A stretch of 64,000 nucleotides of DNA. It comes from Apostichopus japonicus. Lineage: Eukaryota > Echinodermata > Holothuroidea > Aspidochirotida > Stichopodidae. Made by a program: the position numbers and the translations under genes. This document shows positions 25,001 to 35,377 of the stretch, piece after piece (position 1 is the first letter of the stretch; each line of letters begins with the position of its first letter). The notes under the pieces are model-generated. The model did no database searches, was not told the origin of the DNA, and saw only the letters and a program-made list of their open reading frames with translations. The stretch spans positions 28,450,398-28,514,397 of the forward strand of contig NC_092577.1 in assembly GCF_037975245.1 (NCBI RefSeq). Direction: 5' to 3'.

Positions 25001-25284
25001 AATGACTATGACCATTTTTTTTTGTATAGTTTTTATATTTTTATTGTTATATAATATTCCTCTCTGTAAGTATAAATTCCAGGTTTACAGGTTAAATGTA
25101 GCAAGGAAAATCTTGTGCCTCACCATTTTTGTCAACTCGGTCCAGAAGTTTAACATATTCCCTGACATTTGTGGTCATTCCAGCCTCCATCCACTCACAT
25201 GCGTCGATATTACCGTCTGAATTACCATCCATCACGGAAAAGATATAACCTGGAGAAGGGTGTTGTTGGAATTTAGCTAAGGAC
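22008..25284 (-). CDS. EF-hand protein, last two exons, copy A (5' exons not located)
   Basis: Read on the minus strand, the penultimate exon is 25284-25124. It follows acceptor TTTCTCTTTCAG and ends at donor GTGAGG. The last exon is 22099-22008, after TTTTGCTTGCAG, and stops at TAA. EF-hand loop 1 is D-G-N-S-D-G-N-I-D-A-C-E, inside the penultimate exon. Loop 2 is created only by splicing: VDKNG joins DNVLSPEEF to give D-K-N-G-D-N-V-L-S-P-E-E. Ca2+-coordinating positions 1, 3, 5 and 12 are kept in both. The tail ends DDKQN. The penultimate exon begins mid-codon, so at least one exon lies upstream at higher coordinates; none could be supported. The gene converges with the PAN gene. It is likely a Ca2+-binding protein; localisation is unknown. 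Confidence 0.82.
24066..24165 (-). mobile_element. tRNA-derived SINE head, copy A
   Basis: The reverse complement reads TGTGGCCGAGTGGATAATGG (box A-like) and later GGTTCGATTCCCGG (box B), with a long middle arm like a class II (Leu/Ser) tRNA. It cannot be a functional tRNA because the acceptor stem does not pair. A diverged copy is at 60783-60865. Confidence 0.65.
24770..24968. mobile_element. Foldback insert with two hammerhead-like motifs (Penelope-type), only in copy A
   Basis: Two inverted copies of one motif lie head to head at 24871-24901 (minus) and 24911-24949 (plus). The plus copy has stem I GCCT/AGGC, core CTGAAGA, stem II GATCC-TGCTA-GGATC, then GAAA, the palindromic ACGT and C. 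This matches the minimal type I hammerhead layout described for Penelope-like elements, except for one extra base between CTGAAGA and stem II. Copy B lacks the segment (near 61490-61530). Confidence 0.6.
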
Positions 25285-25312
25285 CTGAAAGAGAAATTAG
25301 TAGATAATAATA

Positions 25313-25313
<1 letters not shown>

Positions 25314-25348
<35 letters not shown>
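25314..25348. repeat. (TA)n microsatellite
   Basis: An uninterrupted TA run lies just upstream, in gene sense, of the EF-hand penultimate exon. It is the left of two TA tracts that bracket about 385 bases absent from copy B. Confidence 0.9.
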
Positions 25349-25351
<3 letters not shown>

Positions 25352-25732
25352 ATCTCTCGGACGCTTTGGGGTATTTACAAAATATTGGGTATTAGAATGA
25401 AGCATTTAACTATCTTCAAGTGGTATTGGATGGTCAACTCATACAGGCCAGAAACTCACAATTTGATCATGTTTTTTTATTTTTTTATAGCCTTACTCGG
25501 TCTAACGGCTAGTCGATTTGATGATACAGGAGGCTTGCAGGTGGGGAGGATGGGTGATGGTAGGTGCTGCATGGGGCTTTGGAACAATACTTCCACTCAA
25601 GCTGTGAGACAGGAAGTAATAATGAGACAATATATCTACGAAAAAATAAAAATTTTGAAGACAGTTTAGTAATGTTCTACTTCATTTTCACATTTGCAAA
25701 AGTTATCCATTATAACTATAATTCCCTCCTTG

Positions 25733-25790
<58 letters not shown>

Positions 25791-25791
25791 C
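25733..25791. repeat. (TA)n microsatellite
   Basis: A second long TA run. In copy B one fused TA tract (61850-61922) replaces both tracts and the sequence between them. Confidence 0.9.
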
Positions 25792-26965
25792 AATATGTCA
25801 AATATATATTGTGTGTCAATATGTCTGTGCGTACATTGCGGTATGTCCTTGGAAGATACAGGTCTACAGCTGTGAACCTGATCGCGCAAAAAAAAAACTA
25901 AAATTAACGAAGGGTAACCGAAATTCCGGTTTGGGAGTGACTCAATTATTTTAACAGATGGAGATTTAGCATATAGGAAACACGATATGAAAATCTTTGT
26001 TATTGTTGTAATGATTTATTAGACTTAAATAACTGAGTTACATACTGGTTTGGATATCATGTTTTTCTGGTAATCAGTTGGAACCGGAACTGATGAAGGT
26101 GCATTAGCTACGGACGGAACGAACCAAAATGACCTTAATTCTGTCTTCTGCTAATCCTGTGAATCCTATTAAAACAGTGGCTGAGCTGATCGGGGATCGG
26201 AGAGAAGGACAGAGTCAAAGCTTCCATCTCACCTTTCAGTCCCTCCATGGTTTGCCTGTACGCTATAGAAGGACATGGACACCCGTTTTTGTTTTGGACA
26301 CCTAGTACTATCCCGTCAGGGACGTTGATAGGGTCTTATGATCGGGGCAGGGGGGGGTGATGTCATATTATTCCAACTAGAAGTCTAGAACAATAATTCT
26401 CAAACTGGTTGGATTCGTAAGGAGGAGTGCCGTACCGCAAGTTCGAAATTGTCAGCAGCATAACACGGAGTGGGTTGTCAATTCTCTGTACCTTAAATAT
26501 GCTATACCGGGTACTTAGTAACATGCTAAGGGGGTGAATCAAACACCAATTGACCGCATTGAGACAATTTTATAGTTATTTTGTAGTATTTTCAACTTTA
26601 TTATCGATTGTACAAGAATGAGTTAGAAACAAGGTTTCGGTTAATTGTAAGTTCGAATTTCGTCAATTATTGTGAAAATGTAAGCCTAAAATTAGAAATA
26701 TTAGAAATACGGTAGCATAATGTTTGTTGACTCAGATATCATATTTATCCTGTCCAGAGTGAAATCAGCTTAAATTATTTTAAGACATGTTGCATAGATG
26801 ATATAGATAAAATTGTCATGTTATTTCATGTGTTGGACCATCGATTTTCCAACTATTGAAGATTCAAGCCAATTAAAGGGGGGTGAGACACCCCACACGC
26901 CCCTGTAGCTACGTTCCTGTATCCCTCTATCCTGCGCCCCTCGCCCTCCTAATATTCTTTTCGCC

Positions 26966-28223
26966 CTCCTAATATTGTAACCACAGGGAACTTTTCTGTT
27001 TAGAAAGTGTGGACTTATTACTACTTGGCTGTTTTGACAGGAATTTCGACAAGATAAGAGAGATAATGTATCAACAGAGTTTGGTACCATTTCTCTGTTA
27101 GGTCCGTTGTGGAAAATCGCTAAATGTGTTTGTGTGTTTGGTGGGGGATATTTTCTGAAACCTGGGAGAGGGACCCCTTTTTCTTTGGCAAAATAAGGCA
27201 ATGTTTAGGTCTCTTGATGCAAAATAATGTAGTACATTTTACTATATTAATGGTAAGCTAGCATTATTTGTTTATGCATTTGGGTCATACAGAGGGTGTT
27301 TTGAACCCCCATGGATCCTGATTCAGGACAATTAATGTTTGATCGACATTAAACAGTCATACCATGCACACATACATCAATAGAGCACCAAAGGCATCAA
27401 ACTTCTGTTGTATCCTAGCTTACTCTAATTTGATAACTTTCTGAATATTTAATTAATATGTCACAAATGTTGTATTGGCTCATGTGGTTAAAAATTTTCA
27501 GGTTAAAAATTTTGGTAGTGAACTGTACAATATAGCGTCAAAATGATGACATGCAATCTCCAATTAAAAAAAAGAGCCAGTAATCCCATAAACATGTAGG
27601 TGTCACAATAAAATATCATACAATTTAACTGAATGCCTAAGCATAGTTCAGTTGTAAACTATACAATCTACACTTAACCAACATGGTGAATGTTAATTAT
27701 CTTTGTAGTGGAGCTTACACACAACCTTTCAAGATGATAATTTATTTTATATGATTTACAGTGTGGCATTCACTACTCATAATATTGCTTGTTACCGACA
27801 ATAATCTTGTCTTTCACTCTAACATATCATGGGAGAAAACTTCGTCCGCTGCTATACGTTTAAGCAAAGACAGACCATTGACTTTTCACTGCCAGTCGTT
27901 CGGTGGAAATCCATATACTTGCAATTCAAGTTGACGGGATGTGACGCTCGAAATTTATCACTTCATTACTTCTTTAAATGACAAAAAGAAGGCGTGTTTC
28001 TTGGTTCTGGAAATTGTGTTCAAGATAATTTCTCAGTAAAACATAGAAGCGACCATTATCTGCGTCCTGTTGTAGCTTTTGCTGTTATGGAGTTCTGTGT
28101 AAGTCTTAACGAAAAACCCGTTGGATACATGAGAATCAGCCATTTTATTTGAAATTTACAATGATGATTCAACTTTTGACGGCATCAAGTTGCACATTAA
28201 AGCATTACATAGGTAATCCTACT
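26966..28223. other. Spacer between the duplicated copies, no gene seen
   Basis: Homology with copy B stops near 26965. The following sequence is AT-rich and lacks splice-supported exons. Confidence 0.5.
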
Positions 28224-29187
28224 GTTTGTGGGAAGCAGTTCAAGGGGGGAATTCTATAGGGAAACTTCTGCATGGTTTTATTGAGGTCTTTACCAAACTC
28301 CAAAGAGGATGTTCTTCATGTGGATTATAAGAGTTTCAAGTACATATTGTTTGAAGAAGAGTGACAGTAGTATCTCATTCTAATTATTAACACCTCCCTG
28401 CTTGAAGGATGCTCTAGAAAGCATCGATTATCTTTTGTTGCATCAGAGCTGCAAAGGGAGAGTCATGTTTCCAGTGAAATTTCCTCATGAATTATCCCAT
28501 GCGGGGGGTAGGAAGTGCAGGGGGTGGGCACACAACATCAAAGGGACACTTTCTCATTCCAAAAACCACCACTCGTTATGCTATAAACCTATACACACCG
28601 GCTATATCTCTTAACTATACATGATGTGTTAGTATGCTATGAAAACTATTTATTGACATTGGTTATATTGTTAACCGTGCTACAAAAAGATATGGGATGC
28701 CATTTTAAAAATAGCATCCTACCCCCCTGATCCCATGTATAATCATTTTTTCACTCTTTGCCCAGTCTGATATAGATTCAGAATATTGTGTTTGTGCATG
28801 ACTATCATCCAATTTCATGTTTTGATTTTTTCTTCATTAACTTTCTTTGAACAAACTTATCTCTACAAGAATGACGTATTTAAAGTATGAGAAACATTAT
28901 GTGACTAAAATTCTAGCATATTGCATCCTGATCTGTCCTATTTGCTTTATTCTTTCCCTTGTTTCGCTTTATGTTGTTTCTTGTATGTTTGCAGCTCTTT
29001 TGAAGAGGATATCGTTCTAATATATCTTTTCTAATTTGAACCTCTTTTGTCCAGTAAGAAAAATTCGTAATGAGAAACAACAAACCTTCATCACTGGAAT
29101 TGCCTGGAATGCCATTTGCCTATACAAATGAAAATTTGCTTTGCAAAAATAACGAAGAATTCCCCCCTTGAACTGCTTCCCACAAAC
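28224..29187. repeat. 32-bp perfect inverted repeats enclosing ~0.9 kb
   Basis: The 32 bases at 28224-28255 (starting GTTTGTGGGAAGCAG) recur as an exact reverse complement at 29156-29187. Identity stops sharply at both ends. The enclosed sequence shows no recognised ORF, and no flanking target duplication is obvious. Confidence 0.75.
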
Positions 29188-30023
29188 TCCTCCCCCCCCC
29201 CCACATCCTTGCAATCAAAATTATGTGTATGGACCTGAGTGTTGTATACAGCATTGCCGATTTCGTTTACGATGTAACCTTCGGTTCCCGTCCAAAAATG
29301 AGCTTTATGCACGGACGACATTCATATTGGCTAGGCAACTCTCGTAGACCGATGAAGTACAGTTACCATAATTGCCAAATCGTACCCGCTTGGTTTTGGG
29401 GAAATACGGCTACAATGAAACTTTTAACTCCTTTAAGTTCGTAATCTTTTACCTCTGCAATTATCATTTTTTGTTGTAGCTGTTGCCTGCCTTATCCCGT
29501 ACACGCCCTCCGTTGGGGAGGGAGTTAGGTTTATGCGATCTCTCCCTCTGTAAAGATGACTATCAGCGCAATGTAGTGGCCGAATACAACATGCAACATA
29601 TACGGACTATAAAATAGCAGCAATCACAACAAAAACATGATTAACATATTTTACAGATGGAAGACATTACTTTTTCTCCTTTTTTTCCCCCTTCTATTTT
29701 TTGTTTTGCAGCAACGCACAACGTCTCATTTATTTCCTGTAACATCTAACTATGTATGCATCTGCTCTAATTATTGATATAATGAACTTAATTGCCTATT
29801 GAATGTCGAAATGCCTAAATTTTATGCGGGACAAAATATGCTATGAAGTATTTGCGAACATTCTGTACCAGGACATTTCGTCCGGCGGGACTACATTTGC
29901 TGTGAGGTGGATATACTGTCCGACCGGACTAAATTTGCTGGTACAGAGTGTCTCCGCGGACACTGCGTACAGGGGACACTCTGCACTGTCACACCGGTAC
30001 TCCCAATCAAATGTTATCTCAAC

Positions 30024-30044
30024 CGCTCCCCCCCCCCCCCCCCA
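30024..30044 (+). repeat. Poly-C run
   Basis: A run of about 17 C after CTCC. Similar homopolymers occur at 13061, 16217, 16663 (G), 33808, 34085 and 43950, often inside mobile-element remnants. Confidence 0.7.
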
Positions 30045-30394
30045 TTACATTGGTGGACAAACTAAATAGACGAGATATCGGAAAGACACCGCCTCCTTCT
30101 CTGTAGCTACTAACGTGTTTCCTGGAACCATAAAAGGATTTTTTTTGCAGAACTATTTCGTCTCTGCAAAATCGCGATTGCAATTCCAGTACTAAGTGCG
30201 AACACTAACTGAAAATGAATGATGACAGCCATATTCCGATCAGTGCCGTCCAGCAGTTCCTATATCTCTTAAAGTGCAAGTCAATCACATTGCTTTGTTG
30301 AGCGATACGATCGTAAAAGCTATGAAAATAACTTCGTCGAATTAAGAATTGTACAATCGAAAGAATCTATTTTGGTATTCGAATAAAGAGATAT

Positions 30395-30660
30395 GGTTAC
30401 ATATTATGTATGTATGTGTATATGTATGTATTTAATATCCTCCTACAAGCAGGAACTCGCGAAGAAGCCATCATTGGCTTATCAAAGCCGCAAGCTGACC
30501 GAAGTCAGTCTCTTAGATTCATATTTAACGTCCATGATTATGAATTGTCAATTGTCATCAACTCTTGTAACTGGACGACATACATTAATCTTGGAGTGAC
30601 TCGAACTCGGGACCGTATGATTGAAAGGCACTGGCGTTAACCACTGAGCTAACACTCCCT
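30395..30660 (-). mobile_element. tRNA-derived SINE, copy 1 (minus)
   Basis: On the minus strand a tRNA-like head starts near 30659 with GTGTTAGCTCAGTGGTTAAC (box A) and CCCGAGTTCGAGTCACTCC (box B). A tRNA-unrelated body follows, then a tail of ATACAT-type repeats near 30400. It closely matches the plus-strand copy at 33009-33258. Confidence 0.82.
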
Positions 30661-30781
30661 TATAGCAACATTAAATTTTTTATCATCGTTCGATTCCAGA
30701 TGATCGAACGAATATATTTCCATCACCCCTCACCCCCATTTCACCCATGCATTCGGCAAAATTCTGCACCAGTCGGCAGAG

Positions 30782-30885
30782 TAGAGGAAAGAGAAAAATT
30801 AAAGAAGGAGAGAAGAAAAGAAGAGAAAGTAGGAAGGAAAGGAGAGAATAAAGAGAGAAATGAGAGCAAAGAGATGGAGTGGCGT
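30782..30885 (+). repeat. Polypurine tract
   Basis: About 100 bases are almost entirely A and G (AGAGGAAAGAGAAAAATTAA onward). No gene is called here, although a frame stays open through it. Confidence 0.6.
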
Positions 30886-30969
30886 GCTAAGCAATGGGTA
30901 AGGGGGTGGCTTGGTCTACCCGGGCACCAGTTGTGGGTGCTGTGTCACAAACCAACCAAAAATTAAGAA

Positions 30970-33000
30970 ATAATCATAACTATGTATGGTGACGCTTACG
31001 GCTTCCAGCTATATAGGAAAGATGAACATTTTCCCTCTTTTTTGGAAAACAATGATGTGGTTTATTCAAATCTAAATGAAAATGAATATTTTGAACAATC
31101 AAAAGGAAAAATGAAGAAACATTCAGTGAAGAAAAAGAAGTCCTAAATAGTTAATCAGTTGAAAGCTTGGCCCATAGCACCATTTTACATCTTAAGCCAC
31201 CTAACGTAGAAACAATTTAAAAACACCCCTAACCTTAGACCCCTCCAGAAGAACAATATCAACTGTCTGTATGTATTAAATGTTAACAATTAATTATATG
31301 TCATCAAGTGATTCGAGTTTTCATTGATGAATTTATTTATAATCGGCAAAAATGAACTATTTCTTAACAATTGCACATGCGTAGAACTAGTCATTGATGG
31401 CACCATTTTGCGTTTAGCTAGTTTCACTGTGAACAAAAATTCAAAAGGGGAAGGGGAAACCTCTCCGTTTATACCGCCCCCCCCCCATAGCAGTCGGGGG
31501 AATCACAAGTCTCCCTCTCCCATCACCTCCGAATCCTACGCACGCTAATGCTTGTGGGTATATTTCTTCTTTTAGTCGGCAAAACAAGCCACTGCACTCC
31601 CGATATATAATGATCCGGCGATGCCCCTGCTTCCCTAGTGTGAATGTAATCAATGCGCATAGTATCATCCTTTTAAACTGGTATGTTTAATTTTGAAAAT
31701 AACTTTAATGCATGTGTAGATATATGCACTAGTTTTTATTTTAAATTTCGGCCCTTCAAGCTCCATGAAGTTGAGCGTAAGAAAACAAAAGAAGTTCGTG
31801 GTCAGGAAGTCGGGTTCGCACACGAAATCTAAGATGTACGTATCCGACACATATGTATTCGATCAACATTCCATGTGAAAGTTTATCTTTTAAAAGCTCT
31901 GCGGGGTAGTTATATGTTTGATTTGTAACTTTTGTAAGATTTGGACTGATTTGATGCATTTTTCGTAGGTTTAGTGTGAAGCTAGACGTTGCAGATTTAT
32001 GGACGTTTGCAGTTTATACGGAGGCCTGTACGGAGACCAGTTACAATCAGCTAAGTTCGTCCCCACCTTTCAAACATCTTAGGTCCTAGCGTGTGTAATA
32101 TGATTCGAATATTTAATTCAGTATGTAACAGATGACGATAAAATTATTCGGGTTCGCTTGTATTGCGTTAGTCTTGGTCAAGACGTTTGCAATGTTCGTT
32201 GCTCTTGCGTATTTTTATCTATCACAAAGCTTCTACGATACCGGTTACATGTTTGCATGATCGGGGCGCTCGTCCGCTCCATTGTAGCAGCTCCTTTTTA
32301 CATACACAGCTATATGGTCTCTATGCATTGCATGGTTATATACACAGCTCTGAGTTTATTTATGTTACGAAAGCGCTTGTCCACTCAATTTAAATTGCCC
32401 GAGGATCTGTCCGTTACAAATTAGTATCGACTAGAAAATGAGGAAAATTGTGGGCGCACTATACGCCACAGAGCCAACATAAAGGTGCTTCCAGCCTATA
32501 CTGAAGCAGTTGCTTATAATATAATACATTTGTATACTAAGGTCTTAACAACTATCATTGTGTTCGTATATTGTAGGTGACTAAGTTCCATCGGTAGACA
32601 GGGTAAGACAGGGTAGACTGCTACAGGAAGCAGTTAGACTAGATAGGTTTTACGAATTCTGAGGTATTTGTGCAATTTTTTTGTAATATAAGATGGCCGC
32701 ACCTATGTGTTGGTTAAATTTAACTATTGCGTACATATTGTTGTTGGCGTAGGTACGTAATAGTAGAGTCCATTGCTTTGGGATTAGTTGTTCATATGTT
32801 CAGGAGAGTTGTAATAAATAAGCTCTCTTTAGCTATCATTTATTGAAAATGTAAGTCATGAAAGCTGCAATGGTATCGGTCCCATTTTGTCTATTATTTT
32901 GTCAAGATGGGAATTTTCTTCATTGATTGTTTGTCATCCCCATGACTTTTAGACTAGAATTTAACTTTTGACTTGGGAAACATCGTGGGTTGCATTTCAT
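30970..33000. other. Spacer, no gene supported
   Basis: Short overlapping open frames on both strands (for example 32158-32424) have no matching splice sites or recognised motifs. A poly-C run lies near 31479. Confidence 0.4.
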
Positions 33001-33008
33001 TAGCTTTA

Positions 33009-33258
33009 TGAGTGTTAGCTCAGTGGTTAACGCCGGTGCCTTTCAATCATAAGGTCCCGAGTTTGAGTCACTCCAAGATTAATGTATGTCGTCCAGTTAC
33101 AAGATTTGTTGGCAATTGACAATTCATAATCATGGACGTTAAATATGAATCTAAGAGACTGACTTCGGTCAGCTTGCGGCTTTGATAAGCAAATAATGGC
33201 GGCTTCTTCGCTGGTTCCTGCTTGCAGGAGGATCTAAAATACATACATGCATACATAA
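33009..33258 (+). mobile_element. tRNA-derived SINE, copy 2 (plus)
   Basis: The head is GTGTTAGCTCAGTGGTTAAC, with box B GAGTTTGAGTCACTCC. The body includes GACTTCGGTCAGCTTGCGGC and the tail is ATACATACATG-like. It is the same family as 30395-30660, in opposite orientation about 2.4 kb away. Confidence 0.82.
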
Positions 33259-34249
33259 GCATTTAAAGCAGCCTTCCATTTGTAATAGCTCATAAGCATT
33301 AAAGGAGCCGTCCACATTTACACAATAAAAATATTAAAAGGAGCCGTTTACAGTGGAGTGTTCCAACATCTAAAAGCTAGTTATTTTTTAATCAGGTCAT
33401 TATTTATCAAACGTTTGTTTTTGTATATTTTCCCTTTTTTTTAGAGCTCGCTAATGGGTACAAAAATACTAGCACTTAAAGAGAAAACTCCCCGTGGATG
33501 TCACTACCAGGCTTCCTTACCCACCCGGTCCTTTACACATGCATTCGGATTTTTCCTAATGTTGGCCATTTTCACGGATACATGATCATAAGTACTGGCT
33601 AGCCTATTGCGAGATTGCAGATTGGTCACACTGAATGATAATGTACGATTCCATAAAAAAAGTTTCGACGTTCATATTTTTAGTTGGACTATCCCCTTCA
33701 ACAATTTTACGGATGTAAATCAGGAACTATTCAATTTGGGTAAAAAAACACATTGATAACAGTACCATTACCATGGTTAAAAAGTGTTTGGGAATTGGCA
33801 TAATGCCCCCCCCCCCCAATTGAACTCTTTTCCCCTCCCCCTATGAAAAAGTTTGGTTACGTCACTGCTTGTGCCAGTAAATGCTATAGAATTACCGGTG
33901 AGCGGAGATGAACAGTAACCTTTACATTACGCAACCGTTGACTTCGTAGCGGGAACTTCTAGTGTCATCGAGGGCGTAGAGCCACATAGCCTATACCTAG
34001 TGTGTAGCTACCTACAATGCTGTAAATTATGGAACGCCAAAAGGACCACAGGTGGCGCTACTACTCTAAACAGGAGGTGCTGCCCCCCCCCCGACAGACC
34101 ATGGAGGTATGGTCCCCTGCCCCTCTCCTTTCATACGCCATTTATCAGCCCTTAAATGGTATTCTACGCCGAAATAGTCATTAATCACTTTCTGATAATA
34201 ATTTGAAGAGGGCGAACCAAGGAGAGAACATACCTTCTTATTAATACGT

Positions 34250-34295
34250 AAAAAAGGATAATTAGTTACAATATTGTAACTAATTATCCTTTTTT
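34250..34295. repeat. 46-bp perfect palindrome
   Basis: Arms 34250-34272 and 34273-34295 (AAAAAAGGATAATTAGTTAC plus AAT) are exact reverse complements with no spacer. A second palindrome with 12-base arms follows directly at 34294-34318. Confidence 0.9.
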
Positions 34296-34347
34296 ATTTT
34301 AACAATTTGTTAAAATAATATAAATACATAATGCGCACTTGTCATCC

Positions 34348-34387
34348 GGCCTCTGAAAAGATCATGCTAGGATCGAAACGTCAGGCC
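34348..34387 (+). other. Degenerate hammerhead-like (Penelope-type) motif
   Basis: Stem I GGCCT/AGGCC, stem II GATC-GATC and the GAAACGTC end match the motif at 24911-24949. The core reads CTGAAAA instead of CTGAAGA, so the conserved G is lost and activity is unlikely. Confidence 0.5.
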
Positions 34388-34695
34388 CATTTAGTTTCAC
34401 GCATTAGTTACTATTGTATACTACCGAACACAGTCTCGCCCCATCATTAAGATACATGTAGAACATATTTTGTTCGATCAATCGGGAAACCTTTGCCTCT
34501 TTGGATTGAAAACGATGAATTTTTGCACAACTCTGACAGTTGAACTATGAGATATGCGATTAATATATTACTAGATGTGATTGTACATTTGGTTGATTCT
34601 TACTACACGGTTATTTAGCATATACTATATAGAATTAACTGTCCTGAGCATGTTTGAGTTACATTTAAGGAAATCAAAAATCACTGACCACTAAG

Positions 34696-34845
34696 TTAGG
34701 CATTCAAATCTTTCTTTCGTAGGTGCAAATCGCGACGTCTCCTCTTAGTCGTTATTACACTTATGTCCAACATTTCAGCCATTTGTTGATTTATAAAACC
34801 CATCTCTACGTATTCGCGTATCTTCTCGTCCACGTTGAACGACAT
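34696..34845 (-). CDS. 49-aa helix-turn-helix ORF inside the TIR element
   Basis: ATG at 34845-34843 and TAA at 34698-34696. The product starts MSFNVDEKIREYVEMGFINQ and goes on with QMAEMLDISVITTKRRRRDL, ending HLRKKDLNA. Residues 8-40 have the layout of an HTH recognition module (hydrophobic, GF, QQMAEMLDIS turn, then a basic recognition helix). Such modules sit at the N terminus of several transposases and integrase-like proteins. The catalytic part is absent, so it is a truncated transposase N terminus or a stand-alone DNA-binding peptide. It lies antisense in the element, 0.5 kb from the right TIR. Expression is unproven. Confidence 0.5.
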   Translation of the reverse strand: MSFNVDEKIREYVEMGFINQQMAEMLDISVITTKRRRRDLHLRKKDLNA

Positions 34846-35056
34846 TCTTTGTAATTATAATATGGTCTTTTTGGCGTAAACTGTTTGAATTTTCCCACAA
34901 GTTAATATCGAAACTAACGTTTCATATGGTAGTAACCGTTGATACTCTCTATATGTACAGACATGAATATGTATATGTAAGAAAACTGAAGGGTGACCGT
35001 TGACCACGTGTGCATATTGTTTTGGAAACACACCTTGGAAACACGCCTTGGTTACA

Positions 35057-35351
35057 GGGTAGTAGCACCTTCCGTTTAGGGTAGTAGCGCCACTAATTTA
35101 CAGTAGCATCGCCGTCTGTAGTAGTAGCAGCATCGCCTATTTAGAGTAGTAGCGCCTCCTTTTTACAGTAGCATCGTCACTTAGGAGTAGTAGCATCTCC
35201 TGTTTAGAGTAGTAGCATCTCCTGTTTAGAGTAGCAGCACCTCCTGTTTAGAGTAGTAGCACCTCCTAATAGGAGTAGTAGCACCTCCTAATAGGAGTAG
35301 TAGCACCCCCTGTTTAGGGTAGTAGCACCTCCTGTTTAGAGTAGTAGCGCC
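35057..35351 (+). repeat. 22-bp minisatellite, about 13 units
   Basis: The unit GTAGTAGCACCTCCTGTTTA plus GA repeats with variants (TAATAGGA endings, CAGCATCGCC). The same unit in reverse complement forms the inner part of the left TIR near 34062-34081, so the array probably grew out of the right TIR. Confidence 0.85.
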
Positions 35352-35377
35352 AGCTGTGGTCCTTTTGGCTTTCCATA

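Larger units (their letters stand above)
4780..26965. repeat. Segmental duplication, copy A
   Basis: From GTATGTATCCGTGTCTGTAA near 4807 to TCGCCCTCCTAATATTCTTT near 26960, the sequence aligns in order and in the same orientation with 39.29-63.09 kb. Divergence is high at the left (hand estimate 15-20% near 5-6 kb) and very low around 22.4-23.6 kb (about 0.3%). It carries one PAN-domain gene and the 3' part of one EF-hand gene. Confidence 0.93.
34030..35375. mobile_element. 1.35-kb TIR DNA transposon with a small HTH ORF
   Basis: Inverted repeats of 52 bp (34030-34081 and 35324-35375) differ at two positions and begin TGGAA-C/A-GCCAAAAGG. A TA dinucleotide flanks each end (34028-34029 and 35376-35377). 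Inside are a perfect 46-bp palindrome, a degenerate hammerhead-like motif, one 49-codon HTH ORF and a 22-bp minisatellite whose unit is part of the TIR. A TA target suggests Tc1/mariner or ISL2EU-like chemistry, but no DDE domain is present, so the family is not assigned. Confidence 0.8.

Noticed and set aside
25564-25954. Frames coding for long Ile-Tyr repeats
   Set aside because: They are translations of a (TA)n microsatellite; the same applies to 37694-38353.
26821-27201. 126-codon minus-strand frame
   Set aside because: It crosses the duplication breakpoint and poly-C/G-rich element-like sequence and has no domain or splice support.
29223-29444. Possible coding exon on either strand (minus reading contains GNYGNCTSSVYESCLANMN)
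   Set aside because: The minus reading is interrupted by a stop and the plus reading has no borders or domain. It was considered as an upstream EF-hand exon, but the phase could not be matched.
31850-32850. Possible solo LTR (AATAAATAAGCTCTCTTTAG near 32814)
   Set aside because: No matching TG/CA ends or target duplication could be placed.
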